A DNA stretch of 64,000 bases. Origin: Streptomyces phaeolivaceus. Lineage in GTDB: Bacteria; Actinomycetota; Actinomycetes; Streptomycetales; Streptomycetaceae. The notes below the pieces were generated by a model, which worked only from the letters and a program-made list of their open reading frames with translations, had not been told where the DNA came from and did not search any database. Shown piece by piece: positions 1-7,404 of the stretch. Position 1 is the first letter of the stretch; each line of letters starts with the position of its first letter. The stretch spans positions 4,836,001 to 4,900,000 of the forward strand of contig NZ_CP045096.1 of NCBI RefSeq assembly GCF_009184865.1, given 5' to 3'. Position numbers and translations under genes: made by a program.

Positions 1-198
1 GACCTTCGAGGACTTGTACGAGCAGTGCTCGGACCACATGACGGAGTACATGGCCAGCTCGGCGCCGGTCGGGCGGCGGCCGAGGATCTCGACGACCCGC
101 TCGTACTCGTCCTTCTTCAGGCCCAGCTCGGCCCAGGGCAGCTCGACGTCGGGGGTCTCGGCCGCGTGCTCGACCGTGTCCAGAGGCGTCCGGCTCAT
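1..198 (-). CDS. purL: Phosphoribosylformylglycinamidine synthase large subunit PurL, N-terminal fragment (cut by window edge)
   Basis: Only the first 66 codons lie in the window. The translated start ([20 protein letters not shown], then a helix ending in [16 protein letters not shown]) carries the SEHCSYK block diagnostic of small-type PurL. PurL aminates FGAR to FGAM in purine synthesis, with ammonia supplied by PurQ and complex assembly by PurS. The ATG at 198 overlaps the purQ stop in an ATGA tetranucleotide, so translation is probably coupled. It is the third gene of a purS-purQ-purL operon. Confidence 0.97.
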   Translation of the reverse strand, partial: MSRTPLDTVEHAAETPDVELPWAELGLKKDEYERVVEILGRRPTGAELAMYSVMWSEHCSYKSSKV

Positions 199-875
199 GC
201 GTTGACCAGCTTCTTGAGGATCGAGGTGAAGAAGGGGAGGCCGTCGGTGCGACCGGTGCCGATCAGCGGCTCGACGGCGTGCTCCGGGTGCGGCATGAGG
301 CCCACGACGTTCCCGGCCTCGTTGGTGATGCCGGCGATGTCGCGCTGCGAGCCGTTCGGGTTGAAGTCCAGGTAGCGGAACGCCACCCGGCCCTCCGCCT
401 CCAGCTTGTCGAGGGTGTACTCGTCGGCGACGTACCGGCCGTCCATGTTCTTCAGCGGGATGTGGATCTCCTGGCCGGCCGTGTAGTCGGTCGTCCAGGC
501 GGTCTCCGCGTTCTCCACCCGCAGCCTCTGGTCGCGGCAGATGAAGTGGAGGTGGTCGTTGCCGAGCATCGCGCCGGGGAGGAGATGCGCCTCGGTGAGG
601 ATCTGGAAGCCGTTGCAGATGCCGAGGACCGGCAGTCCGGCCTTCGCCTGCTCGATGAGCGTCTCCATCACCGGCGAGAAGCGCGCGATGGCGCCGGCGC
701 GCAGATAGTCACCGTAGGAAAAACCGCCGCACAGCACCACGGCGTCGACCTGGTGGAGGTCCTTGTCCTTGTGCCAGAGGGCGACGGGTTCGGCACCGGC
801 GAGCCTGATCGCGCGCTGCGTGTCCCGGTCGTCGAGGCTGCCCGGAAAAGTGACGACGCCAATACGAGCGGTCAC
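195..875 (-). CDS. purQ: Phosphoribosylformylglycinamidine synthase, glutaminase subunit PurQ
   Basis: A 226-residue class I glutamine amidotransferase that supplies ammonia to PurL. The nucleophile elbow [11 protein letters not shown] places catalytic Cys at residue 87, and the C-terminal PHPEHAVE segment supplies the His and Glu. The length is normal for the stand-alone actinobacterial PurQ. The start is GTG at 875, overlapping the purS TGA in a GTGA tetranucleotide; purL follows with a matching overlap, so all three subunits are made from one coupled message. Confidence 0.97.
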   Translation of the reverse strand: MTARIGVVTFPGSLDDRDTQRAIRLAGAEPVALWHKDKDLHQVDAVVLCGGFSYGDYLRAGAIARFSPVMETLIEQAKAGLPVLGICNGFQILTEAHLLPGAMLGNDHLHFICRDQRLRVENAETAWTTDYTAGQEIHIPLKNMDGRYVADEYTLDKLEAEGRVAFRYLDFNPNGSQRDIAGITNEAGNVVGLMPHPEHAVEPLIGTGRTDGLPFFTSILKKLVNA

Positions 876-1141
876 TTTCCCGCCTCCGCGACTTCCTCGA
901 CCTTGACGGTGAAGTCCTCGATCACGGTGTTGGCGAGGAAGGATTCCGCCAGTTCGTGGATGCGGGCGAGCGCGGCGTCGTCCACCGGTCCGTCAACTTC
1001 CAGTTCGAATCGCTTTCCCTGACGTACGTCGGAGACGCCCTCGAAACCGAGGCGCGGCAGCGCGCGCTGCACCGCCTGGCCCTGGGGGTCGAGGATCTCC
1101 GGCTTGAGCATGACGTCGACTACGACGCGTGCCACTGGCAC
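872..1141 (-). CDS. purS: Phosphoribosylformylglycinamidine synthase subunit PurS
   Basis: An 89-residue small alpha/beta protein of the PurS family (opening [20 protein letters not shown], then [12 protein letters not shown]). PurS dimers bridge PurQ and PurL in the FGAM synthase complex. GTG at 1141 is used as start because homology begins there and the frame closes soon upstream. It is first in the purSQL operon; a nested inverted repeat lies 25-85 bases upstream. Confidence 0.95.
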   Translation of the reverse strand: MPVARVVVDVMLKPEILDPQGQAVQRALPRLGFEGVSDVRQGKRFELEVDGPVDDAALARIHELAESFLANTVIEDFTVKVEEVAEAGK

Positions 1142-1165
1142 TCCCGGTGTGTGGTGCTGAGCAGG

Positions 1166-1225
1166 TTCCTACAGGTGGCTTCAGACTACCCGTACAAAAT
1201 TTCTACGCGGGTAGATTTGTAGGAA
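1166..1225. promoter_or_regulatory. Nested inverted repeats upstream of purS
   Basis: The outer arms are TTCCTACA (1166-1173) and TGTAGGAA (1218-1225), both perfect; the inner arms are CTACCCG (1186-1192) and CGGGTAG (1208-1214). The inner spacer is AT-rich (TACAAAATTT), unusual here, and could hold a promoter element. The position just upstream of the first purine gene suggests a repressor operator or a leader RNA structure for purSQL. The binding protein is unknown to me. The rest of 1142-1496 holds no gene. Confidence 0.5.
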
Positions 1226-1390
1226 ACTACAGGGATCCACGGAGAATCCCGGTGACGGCGGTCACGATCAGGTGTCGGGCGATCACCCTCATGAAAACTT
1301 CTGGGAAAGATCCCGGAACCCTATTGCGCGAGGGACACGCGGGCGGATTAAGTCTGTCTTCGCAATGCAATGCCGGGCACTGTACAAATG

Positions 1391-1420
1391 AATTGGCATT
1401 AGCCGATACTTTGCCCAATT
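1391..1420. promoter_or_regulatory. AT-rich dyad upstream of the Lsr2-like gene
   Basis: AATTGG (1391-1396) and CCAATT (1415-1420) form a dyad inside a locally AT-rich patch about 75 bases upstream of the Lsr2-like start. Lsr2 proteins prefer AT-rich DNA, so autoregulation is a reasonable inference. No clear -10/-35 pair was identified. Confidence 0.3.
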
Positions 1421-1496
1421 AACAGCCGGACAGCCGACATCTTCCTGACGTCAGGGCACGTCGACGGAGAGATGTCGCACGAAGGGACCGATATTC

Positions 1497-1814
1497 GTGG
1501 CGCAGCGTGTCGTGGTCACTCTCTCCGACGACATCGACGGCTCGGAAGCGGCGGAGACGATCGCCTTCGGACTCGACGGCAAGTCGTACGAGATCGACCT
1601 GAACGAAGCCAATGCCAAGAAACTGCGTAAGGCGCTCGCGCCGTACGTGGAGGCCGGCCGGAAGCGGTCGAAGTCGGGCAAGGCCTACAAGCAGACCCAG
1701 GTGGCCCCGGACCCGGCGGCCGTCCGCGCCTGGGCCCAGGCCAACAAGCTGGACGTCCCCGCGCGCGGCCGGATCCCCAAGAAGGTCTACGAGGCGTTCG
1801 CCGAGGCGCAGTAG
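1497..1814 (+). CDS. lsrL: Lsr2-family nucleoid-associated protein (LsrL-like paralogue)
   Basis: A 105-residue Lsr2 homologue: N-terminal dimerisation beta region (AQRVVVTLSDDIDGSEAAET, then DGKSYEIDLN), linker, and a C-terminal DNA-binding helix pair ending PARGRIPKKVYEAF with the RGR minor-groove hook typical of Lsr2. It would bridge and silence AT-rich DNA such as foreign genes. GTG at 1497 is the start, with GAAGGGACC as a plausible ribosome-binding site. Divergent from purSQL. I assign the paralogue LsrL rather than Lsr2 from gene order remembered for S. coelicolor; the family itself is certain, the symbol less so. Confidence 0.9.
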   Translation: MAQRVVVTLSDDIDGSEAAETIAFGLDGKSYEIDLNEANAKKLRKALAPYVEAGRKRSKSGKAYKQTQVAPDPAAVRAWAQANKLDVPARGRIPKKVYEAFAEAQ

Positions 1815-1926
1815 GTACGTGGCGTCCACGCGGCGGGTGCCGCGTGGACGCGCCTCCCGCCGGCCGTTCTCAGGGTCCGTCAGCGGGCCCCGGGGACGGC
1901 CGACTTGGGACCGGGGGACAACCGAC

Positions 1927-1957
1927 TTGCGTTGCACCCCGCCGGATCGGCTAGAGT
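1927..1957 (+). promoter_or_regulatory. Candidate promoter of tRNA-Gly(TCC)
   Basis: TTGCGT (1927-1932) and TAGAGT (1952-1957), 19-base spacing, resemble a vegetative sigma promoter. The -10 box ends 50 bases before the mature tRNA 5' end, leaving a leader for processing. Confidence 0.4.
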
Positions 1958-2007
1958 TTGGAGCACGCCGAGGGGCAAGGCCGAAAGGCCCGGCTCACCG
2001 GAGTCAC

Positions 2008-2079
2008 GCGGGTGTAGTTCAGTAGTAGAACATCCCCCTTCCAGGGGGAAGGCGCAGTGTGCAATTCCTGTCACCCGCT
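2008..2079 (+). tRNA. tRNA-Gly (anticodon TCC)
   Basis: A 72-nt cloverleaf: acceptor GCGGGTG/CACCCGC, anticodon stem of C/G pairs around loop CTTCCAG giving anticodon TCC, discriminator T, no encoded CCA. It reads GGA/GGG codons. It lies 80 bases upstream of a tRNA-Gly(GCC) gene that has its own promoter-like sequence. Confidence 0.93.
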
Positions 2080-2088
2080 CTGGATCAC

Positions 2089-2120
2089 TTGACCGACCAC
2101 TCCTGTGGATCAGGTAAAGT
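2089..2120 (+). promoter_or_regulatory. Candidate promoter of the first tRNA-Gly(GCC)
   Basis: TTGACC (2089-2094) and TAAAGT (2115-2120), 20-base spacing (slightly long). The block just after the -10 (AGTCCTCGCGCC) closely resembles the sequence after the -10 of the second tRNA-Gly(GCC) copy at 6245, so promoter and gene appear duplicated together. Confidence 0.45.
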
Positions 2121-2159
2121 AGTCCTCGCGCCGATCGGTGGGAGCCGGTCGGAGGCAAT

Positions 2160-2232
2160 GCGGACGTAGCTCAGTTGGTAGAGCGCAACCTTGCCAAGGT
2201 TGAGGTCGCCAGTTCGAACCTGGTCGTCCGCT
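2160..2232 (+). tRNA. tRNA-Gly (anticodon GCC), copy 1
   Basis: A 73-nt cloverleaf: acceptor GCGGACG/CGTCCGC, anticodon stem CAACC/GGTTG with loop TTGCCAA (anticodon GCC), T-arm GTTCGAACC, no encoded CCA. Identical in sequence to copy 2 at 6273. It reads GGC/GGT, the major Gly codons in such a GC-rich genome. Confidence 0.96.
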
Positions 2233-2239
2233 CGTGAAA

Positions 2240-2270
2240 GAAGGCCCCGGTCCAATGGATCGGGGCCTTC
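2240..2270 (+). terminator. Hairpin terminator of tRNA-Gly(GCC) copy 1
   Basis: GAAGGCCCCG (2240-2249) pairs with CGGGGCCTTC (2261-2270), followed by TTCGTGT. It starts 8 bases after the tRNA and is nearly the same as the hairpin after copy 2. The following stretch to 2419 contains a GCTTCC repeat and no gene. Confidence 0.8.
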
Positions 2271-2419
2271 TTCGTGTCCCCTCTTCCTCGTATCCCGCTC
2301 CCTCTCCCGCTCCCCCTCCCGCTTCCGCTTCCGCTTCCGCTTCCGCGTCTGACATTTGTCATGTCGAGCGATGACACCGCGCACTGCTCCGCGGCCCGTA
2401 TCGCCGGGACGCTGAAGAC

Positions 2420-3412
2420 ATGGAAACGAACGGGCACGAGGACGTGAACACTCACGATCACGAGAACGTGATCGAGGTCACCGACCTGCGGCGCGTGTAC
2501 GGGGGCGGTTTCGAGGCCGTACGGGGAATCACCTTCTCCGTCGGCCGGGGAGAACTCTTCGCCCTCCTGGGCACCAACGGCGCGGGCAAGACATCGACGG
2601 TCGAGTTGCTGGAAGGACTCGCGCCGCCCTCCGGCGGCCGGGTACGGGTCCTGGGGCACGACCCCTACGAGGAGCGCGCCGCCGTACGCCCCCGGATCGG
2701 CGTGATGCTGCAGGAGGGCGGCTTCCCCTCCGAGTTGACCGTCGCGGAGACGGTACGGATGTGGGCCGGCTGCACCAGCGTGGCGCGGCCCGTCGGCGAG
2801 GCGCTGGAGATCGTCGGACTCGGGCGGCGGGCCGGCGTACGGGTCAAGCAGTTGTCCGGGGGTGAGAAGCGGCGCCTCGACCTGGCGCTCGCGCTCCTCG
2901 GGCGCCCCGAGGTCCTCTTCCTGGACGAGCCGACCACCGGCCTCGACGCGGAGGGCCGCCAGGACACCTGGGAGCTGGTACGGGAGTTGCGCGACGGGGG
3001 GACGACCGTGCTGCTCACCACGCACTACCTGGAGGAGGCGGAGGACCTGGCCGACCGGCTCGCCATCCTCCACGAGGGCGGCGTCGCCGCGACCGGCACC
3101 CCGGCCGAGGTGACCGCCTCCCAGCCGTCCCGAATCTCCTTCGAACTACCCACCGGGTACTTCCTGGGCGACCTGCCGCCACTCGGCGAACTGGGCGTCA
3201 CCGGGCACGAGGAGCACGACCGCGTGGTGGTGCTGCGCACGAAGGAGCTCCAGCGGGCGGCCACCGGGCTGCTGCTCTGGGCCGAGCGGGCCCGGGTCGA
3301 GCTGCGGCGCCTCGAAGTCCGGTCGGCGTCGCTGGAGGAGGCGTTCCTGCGGATCGCCCGGGAGACGGCGGCCAAGTCGAAGCAGTCACGCGAGGAGGAA
3401 CTGGTCGGATGA
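2420..3412 (+). CDS. ABC exporter ATP-binding protein
   Basis: A 330-residue nucleotide-binding subunit: Walker A LGTNGAGKTS (about residues 50-59), signature LSGGEKRRLDLAL, Walker B EVLFLDEPTTGLD, H-loop LLTTHYLEEAEDLADR, then a C-terminal extension as in DrrA/CcmA-type exporters. It powers the permease made by the next gene (ATGA overlap at 3409). The ATG at 2420 gives a His/Asp-rich leader of 16 residues; GTG at 2468 is an alternative. The downstream two-component genes suggest a substrate-responsive efflux unit; the substrate is unknown. Confidence 0.92.
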   Translation: METNGHEDVNTHDHENVIEVTDLRRVYGGGFEAVRGITFSVGRGELFALLGTNGAGKTSTVELLEGLAPPSGGRVRVLGHDPYEERAAVRPRIGVMLQEGGFPSELTVAETVRMWAGCTSVARPVGEALEIVGLGRRAGVRVKQLSGGEKRRLDLALALLGRPEVLFLDEPTTGLDAEGRQDTWELVRELRDGGTTVLLTTHYLEEAEDLADRLAILHEGGVAATGTPAEVTASQPSRISFELPTGYFLGDLPPLGELGVTGHEEHDRVVVLRTKELQRAATGLLLWAERARVELRRLEVRSASLEEAFLRIARETAAKSKQSREEELVG

Positions 3413-4212
3413 GCACCACCATCCCCGTACACGGCGGTCGAACGGGCACCACGACCCTCAAGAGCCGGATGACCGCGCTCGCCCGCGCCGAACTGACGCT
3501 CCTCGGGCGCAGCCGGGCCACGCTGGTCACGGCGCTGTTCATCCCGCTGCTGCTGCCGCTCAGCGTCAGCTCGGCGACGGACCAGATGGATCTGAAGGAG
3601 GCGGGGCTGAGCGTCGGGATGGTCATCCTGCCCGCCGGCATCGGCTTCTCGCTGCTCTTCGCGATCTACACCGCCCTGACCAACATCTATGTCGTACGCC
3701 GTGAGGAACTCGTCCTGAAGCGGCTGCGGACCGGTGAGCTGCGTGATCCGGAGATCATGATCGGGGCCGCGCTGCCCGCCGTCGGCATCGGGATCGCGCA
3801 GTGCGTGCTCATGGCGGTCGGCTGCTCGGTCCTGCTGGACCTCGGGGCGCCGCGGGCACCGCACCTGGCCGTGCTGGGGCTGCTGCTGGGCGTCGTGATG
3901 TGCGTGGCGCTGGCGGCGGTCACCGCGAGCTTCAGCCGCACCGCCGAGAGCGCGCAGGTCACGAGCCTGCCGCTGATGTTCGTCTCACTGCTCGGCTCGG
4001 GCATCACGCTGCCGCTGGAGGTGCTGCCGGACCGGGTGGCGTCCGTCCTCGAACTGCTGCCGCTCAGCCCCGTCATCACACTGGTGCGCGGCGGCTGGAC
4101 CGGCGACCTGTCCGCGTACGAGGCCCTGGGCGCCGTCGTCACCGCGCTGGCCTGGACCGTGCTCTCGGTGTTTGCTGTACGGCGGTGGTTCCGCTGGGAA
4201 CCGCGCCGATGA
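3409..4212 (+). CDS. ABC-2 type exporter permease
   Basis: A 267-residue membrane protein with about six hydrophobic segments (LVTALFIPLLLPLSV, VILPAGIGFSLLFAIYTAL, AALPAVGIGIAQCVLMAVG, LAVLGLLLGVVMCVALAAV, LPLMFVSLLGSGITLPLEVL and a C-terminal one), the usual ABC-2 layout, including the LPLSPVITLVRGGW loop seen in drug-type exporters. It pairs with the upstream ATPase by a 4-base overlap, and the sensor kinase starts 14 bases after it. Confidence 0.9.
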   Translation: MSTTIPVHGGRTGTTTLKSRMTALARAELTLLGRSRATLVTALFIPLLLPLSVSSATDQMDLKEAGLSVGMVILPAGIGFSLLFAIYTALTNIYVVRREELVLKRLRTGELRDPEIMIGAALPAVGIGIAQCVLMAVGCSVLLDLGAPRAPHLAVLGLLLGVVMCVALAAVTASFSRTAESAQVTSLPLMFVSLLGSGITLPLEVLPDRVASVLELLPLSPVITLVRGGWTGDLSAYEALGAVVTALAWTVLSVFAVRRWFRWEPRR

Positions 4213-4225
4213 GGGGAGTTGTGCC

Positions 4226-5617
4226 ATGCGGGGGCCGGGGACCTGGTGGCGGGTGAAGAGCACACCGGCGAAGGTGGAGGCGTACACGCGGTGGTCGTTC
4301 CACATGTTCGCGGCGATCGAGCTCCTCGCGGCCGGACTGCCCGCCTTCGCCGAGGTGGGGCCGGGGCGGCCGGCCGGCTGGCTGATGCTGCTCGTGGTGG
4401 GCGCGCACGCGGCGACCTGTGCGGTGACCGCGTCCCGGGCGCTCGACTGGACGCGCGGACAGCGGGCCCAGCCCGTACGGCTGCTGTGGGTGCTGACCGC
4501 CGTCACCGCGGTGATCGCCGTCATCACCTTCGTGATCGCCGACCACGCGATGAAGGGGGAGGTCGCCGACAACGCCGGCATCTTCAGCATCGTGGTGGTC
4601 TTCGGCGTCGGTAACGTGACGCTCGGCGTCCGCGGCCGGAAGCGGGTCCTGGCGATCGTCGGCGGCTTCGCGGCGGGCTCCGCGCTCCTGGTCCTCCTGC
4701 TGGGCACCCCGGGGCCCGGCGCGCTGGTCACGGGGATGATCGTGCTGATCAGCGGTGGGGCCCTCGCCTTCACGGCCGTCTTCTCCGTCTGGCTCCTCGA
4801 CGCCGTCTACGAACTCGCCGACGCCCGCGAGACCCGCGCCCGCCTCGCCGTCGCCGAGGAGCGGCTGCGCTTCGGACGCGATCTGCACGACGTGATAGGC
4901 CGCAACCTCGCGGTCATCGCCCTGAAGAGCGAGCTGGCCGTCCGGCTGGCCCGCCGGGAACAGCCCGCGGCCGTCGAGCAGATGATCGAGGTCCAGCGCA
5001 TCGCCCAGGAGTCGCAGCGCGAGGTGCGGGAGGTCGTACGGGGGTACCGGGAGGCCGACCTCGGGGTCGAACTCTCCGGTGCGCAGGGCGTGTTGGCGGC
5101 GGCCGGCATCGACTGCTCGGTCGACGGGGCGGACACCACGGGACTGCCCGGCGAGGTGCAGTCCGCGCTCGCCTGGGTGGTGCGGGAGGCGACGACGAAC
5201 GTGCTGCGGCATGGGAACGCCGATCAGTGCGTGGTGGTGTTGAAGGTGGCGGAGGGGCAGGTGGTGCTGACCGTGGAGAACGACGGAATCCGGGCGGCGG
5301 CCGGTACGGAGGCGGGGGACGCCGGGCGCTCCGTGGGGGCCGGCGGGTCCGGGCTCGCGGGGCTGCGGGAGCGGCTGGCGGTCGTGGACGGGACGCTGGA
5401 GGCGGGGCCGGTGGACGGGGAGGCGTTCCGGGTGGTGGCGCGGGTGCCGCTGGGGGCGGGGGGCTCGGGGGCGGGGTCGGGGGTGGCCTCCGCGCCGGGT
5501 CGGGGTTCCGGCTCGGGGTCGGGCTCGGGGTCGGGCTCGGCTGCGAGGGGTTCGGCGGACTCGGTCGGGTCGGTCGGGTCGGTCGGGTCGGCCGTCGTAC
5601 CGGGGAGTGCCTCATGA
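4226..5617 (+). CDS. Sensor histidine kinase, HisKA_3 (DesK/NarL-partner) family
   Basis: 463 residues from ATG 4226, chosen for the preceding GAGGGGAG. About five membrane spans occupy the N-terminal half, then the dimerisation helix FGRDLHDVIGRNLAVIALKS with phospho-acceptor His221, then an ATPase domain (N box REATTNVLRHG, D box VENDG, G box GGSGLAGLRERL). It phosphorylates the regulator encoded by the next gene (ATGA overlap). Odd feature: the last 50 residues are a Gly/Ser-rich tail built from GS and VGS repeats, not part of the family fold and probably produced by repeat expansion. Confidence 0.92.
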   Translation: MRGPGTWWRVKSTPAKVEAYTRWSFHMFAAIELLAAGLPAFAEVGPGRPAGWLMLLVVGAHAATCAVTASRALDWTRGQRAQPVRLLWVLTAVTAVIAVITFVIADHAMKGEVADNAGIFSIVVVFGVGNVTLGVRGRKRVLAIVGGFAAGSALLVLLLGTPGPGALVTGMIVLISGGALAFTAVFSVWLLDAVYELADARETRARLAVAEERLRFGRDLHDVIGRNLAVIALKSELAVRLARREQPAAVEQMIEVQRIAQESQREVREVVRGYREADLGVELSGAQGVLAAAGIDCSVDGADTTGLPGEVQSALAWVVREATTNVLRHGNADQCVVVLKVAEGQVVLTVENDGIRAAAGTEAGDAGRSVGAGGSGLAGLRERLAVVDGTLEAGPVDGEAFRVVARVPLGAGGSGAGSGVASAPGRGSGSGSGSGSGSAARGSADSVGSVGSVGSAVVPGSAS

Positions 5618-6249
5618 CCGCCGTACCGGGGGCGGCTGGGCGGCCGGTGCGGCTGTTGCTCGCCGACGACGAGCATCTGATCCGGGGGGCGCTGGCCGCG
5701 CTGCTGGCGTTGGAGGACGATCTGGTGGTGGTCGCGGAGGCGGCCAGCGGACCGGAGGCGCTCGCGATGGCGCTGGCGCACGAGCCGGATGTGGCCGTGC
5801 TGGACCTGCAGATGCCGGGCGCCGACGGTGTGAGGGTGGCCACATCACTGCGGGCCGAACTGCCGGGCTGCCGCGTGCTGATCGTGACCGGCCACGGTCG
5901 GCCGGGGCATCTGAAGCGGGCGCTTGCGGCGGGTGTGCGCGGGTTCGTCCCCAAGACCGTCAGCGCGCAGCGGCTGGCGGAGATCATCCGGACCGTGCAC
6001 GCCGGGAACCGTTATGTGGATCCGGAGTTGGCGGCCGACGCGATCTCCTCCGGGGACTCCCCGCTGACCGCGCGGGAGGCCGAGGTGCTGGAGCTGGCCG
6101 GGGACGGGGCACCCGTCGCGGAGATCGCCGAGCGGGCCTCGCTGTCCCAGGGAACTGTCCGGAACTATCTCTCGTCGGCCGTCTCCAAGCTGGGGGTGGA
6201 GAACCGGCACGCGGCGGTGCGTCTCGCCCGGGAGCGAGGTTGGGTATAG
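5614..6249 (+). CDS. LuxR/NarL-family response regulator
   Basis: 211 residues from ATG 5614. The receiver domain has the acidic pair LLLADDE, phospho-acceptor Asp64 in VLDLQMPGADG and the KT near residue 113; the C-terminal LuxR helix-turn-helix starts LTAREAEVLELA and contains the recognition helix SQGTVRNYLSSAVSKLG. It forms an operon of four with the exporter and kinase and probably controls them. Its stop codon lies inside the -10 box of the next tRNA gene. Confidence 0.94.
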   Translation: MTAVPGAAGRPVRLLLADDEHLIRGALAALLALEDDLVVVAEAASGPEALAMALAHEPDVAVLDLQMPGADGVRVATSLRAELPGCRVLIVTGHGRPGHLKRALAAGVRGFVPKTVSAQRLAEIIRTVHAGNRYVDPELAADAISSGDSPLTAREAEVLELAGDGAPVAEIAERASLSQGTVRNYLSSAVSKLGVENRHAAVRLARERGWV

Positions 6250-6250
6250 T
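6245..6250 (+). promoter_or_regulatory. -10 element of the second tRNA-Gly(GCC), overlapping the regulator stop codon
   Basis: TATAGT (6245-6250) includes the TAG stop (6247-6249) of the response regulator. The following AGGCCTCGCGCC matches the post -10 sequence of tRNA-Gly copy 1. No good -35 box is visible in the regulator coding sequence. Confidence 0.45.
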
Positions 6251-6272
6251 AGGCCTCGCGCCACGGCGCAGC

Positions 6273-6345
6273 GCGGACGTAGCTCAGTTGGTAGAGCGCA
6301 ACCTTGCCAAGGTTGAGGTCGCCAGTTCGAACCTGGTCGTCCGCT
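6273..6345 (+). tRNA. tRNA-Gly (anticodon GCC), copy 2
   Basis: Identical 73-nt cloverleaf to 2160-2232 (acceptor GCGGACG/CGTCCGC, anticodon GCC, no encoded CCA). It starts 23 bases after the regulator stop. The flanking promoter-like and terminator sequences are also shared with copy 1, so the two copies are direct repeats bracketing the exporter/two-component unit. Confidence 0.96.
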
Positions 6346-6352
6346 CGTGAGA

Positions 6353-6383
6353 GAAGGCCCCGGTCCACTGGACCGGGGCCTTC
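6353..6383. terminator. Hairpin terminator of tRNA-Gly(GCC) copy 2, shared with convergent purC
   Basis: A perfect 14-bp stem GAAGGCCCCGGTCC (6353-6366) / GGACCGGGGCCTTC (6370-6383) with a 3-base loop, then TTC. It lies between the tRNA and the convergent purC stop (6408), so it may serve both directions. The stem is 4 bp longer than in copy 1. Confidence 0.85.
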
Positions 6384-6407
6384 TTCGTGCGCACGGGCGG
6401 GCGGCTT

Positions 6408-7307
6408 CTAGCTCCAGCTCGTGCCCGTCAGACGCTCGTACGCCTCCACGTACTTGGCGCGGGTCGCGGCGACGATCTCCTCCGGCAGCGGCGGCGGGGG
6501 CTGCTCGCTCCTGCGGTCCCAGCCGGAGGCGCCCGAGGTCAGCCAGTCGCGGACGAACTGCTTGTCGAACGACGGCTGGGCGTGGCCCGGCTCCCACAGA
6601 TCCGCCGGCCAGAAACGGGACGAGTCCGGGGTGAGCACCTCGTCGGCGAGGACGAGGGTGTCGTCCTCGTAGCCGAACTCGAACTTGGTGTCGGCCAGGA
6701 TGATGCCCCGGTCACGGGCGATGTCCCGGGCCCGGCCGTACACCGCGAGGGTCGTCTGGCGCAGCTGCGCGGCGGTCTCCGCGCCGACCTGGCGTGCGAC
6801 CTCCTCGTACGACACGTTCTCGTCGTGCTCGCCGACGGCGGCCTTGGTGGCCGGGGTGAAGATCGGTGCCGGCAGCTCCGAGCCGTCGACCAGGCCCTCG
6901 GGGAGGGCGAGGCCGCAGACCGTACGGGAGTCGTCGTACTCCAGCAGGCCCGAGCCGGTGAGATAGCCGCGGGCCACGGCCTCCACCGGGACCATCCTGA
7001 GGGACTTGCAGATCAGGGTGCGGCCCGCCCAGTCGGCGGGGGCGCCCGGCGGGAGTTCGGTGCTCAGGACGTGGTTCGGGACCAGGTCGGCGAGCTGGTC
7101 GAACCACCAGAGGGACAGCTGCGTCAGGACGCGCCCCTTGTCGGGGATCTCCGTCGGCAGCACCCAGTCGAACGCGGACGTGCGGTCGCTGGCGACCATC
7201 ACGAGGTCGCCCGCCTCGTTCTGGTACAGCTCGCGCACCTTGCCGGTGTGCAGATGCACCAGGCCCGGAACCTCGATCGGCTCGGGCTTTTCTACGAATC
7301 CGGACAC
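6408..7307 (-). CDS. purC: Phosphoribosylaminoimidazole-succinocarboxamide synthase (SAICAR synthase)
   Basis: 299 residues, ATP-dependent ligation of aspartate to CAIR. Family blocks are visible: GLVHLHTGKVRELY, MVASDRTSAFDWVLPTEIPDKG, VEAVARGYLTGSGL, and ADTKFEFGYEDDTLVLADEVLTPDSSRFW. The start is GTG at 7307, with GGAGGAACC just upstream in the minus direction; the open frame continues further upstream but homology does not. It stands apart from purSQL and purD, as in other Streptomyces. Confidence 0.97.
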   Translation of the reverse strand: MSGFVEKPEPIEVPGLVHLHTGKVRELYQNEAGDLVMVASDRTSAFDWVLPTEIPDKGRVLTQLSLWWFDQLADLVPNHVLSTELPPGAPADWAGRTLICKSLRMVPVEAVARGYLTGSGLLEYDDSRTVCGLALPEGLVDGSELPAPIFTPATKAAVGEHDENVSYEEVARQVGAETAAQLRQTTLAVYGRARDIARDRGIILADTKFEFGYEDDTLVLADEVLTPDSSRFWPADLWEPGHAQPSFDKQFVRDWLTSGASGWDRRSEQPPPPLPEEIVAATRAKYVEAYERLTGTSWS

Positions 7308-7404
7308 GGTTCCTCCCCGTGGTGATGTCCAAGTGGCTCGATTCTCCCGTACGGGGACGACCGATCTTGGCCAGGGGTGGTGCGGGCGGGATGCGATGCG
7401 CTGC

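Noticed and set aside
2160..6345. tRNA-Gly direct repeats as att sites of a mobile element
   Set aside because: The duplicated segment covers the whole tRNA plus promoter and terminator rather than a 3' half, and the cassette has normal chromosomal genes; gene duplication explains it better.
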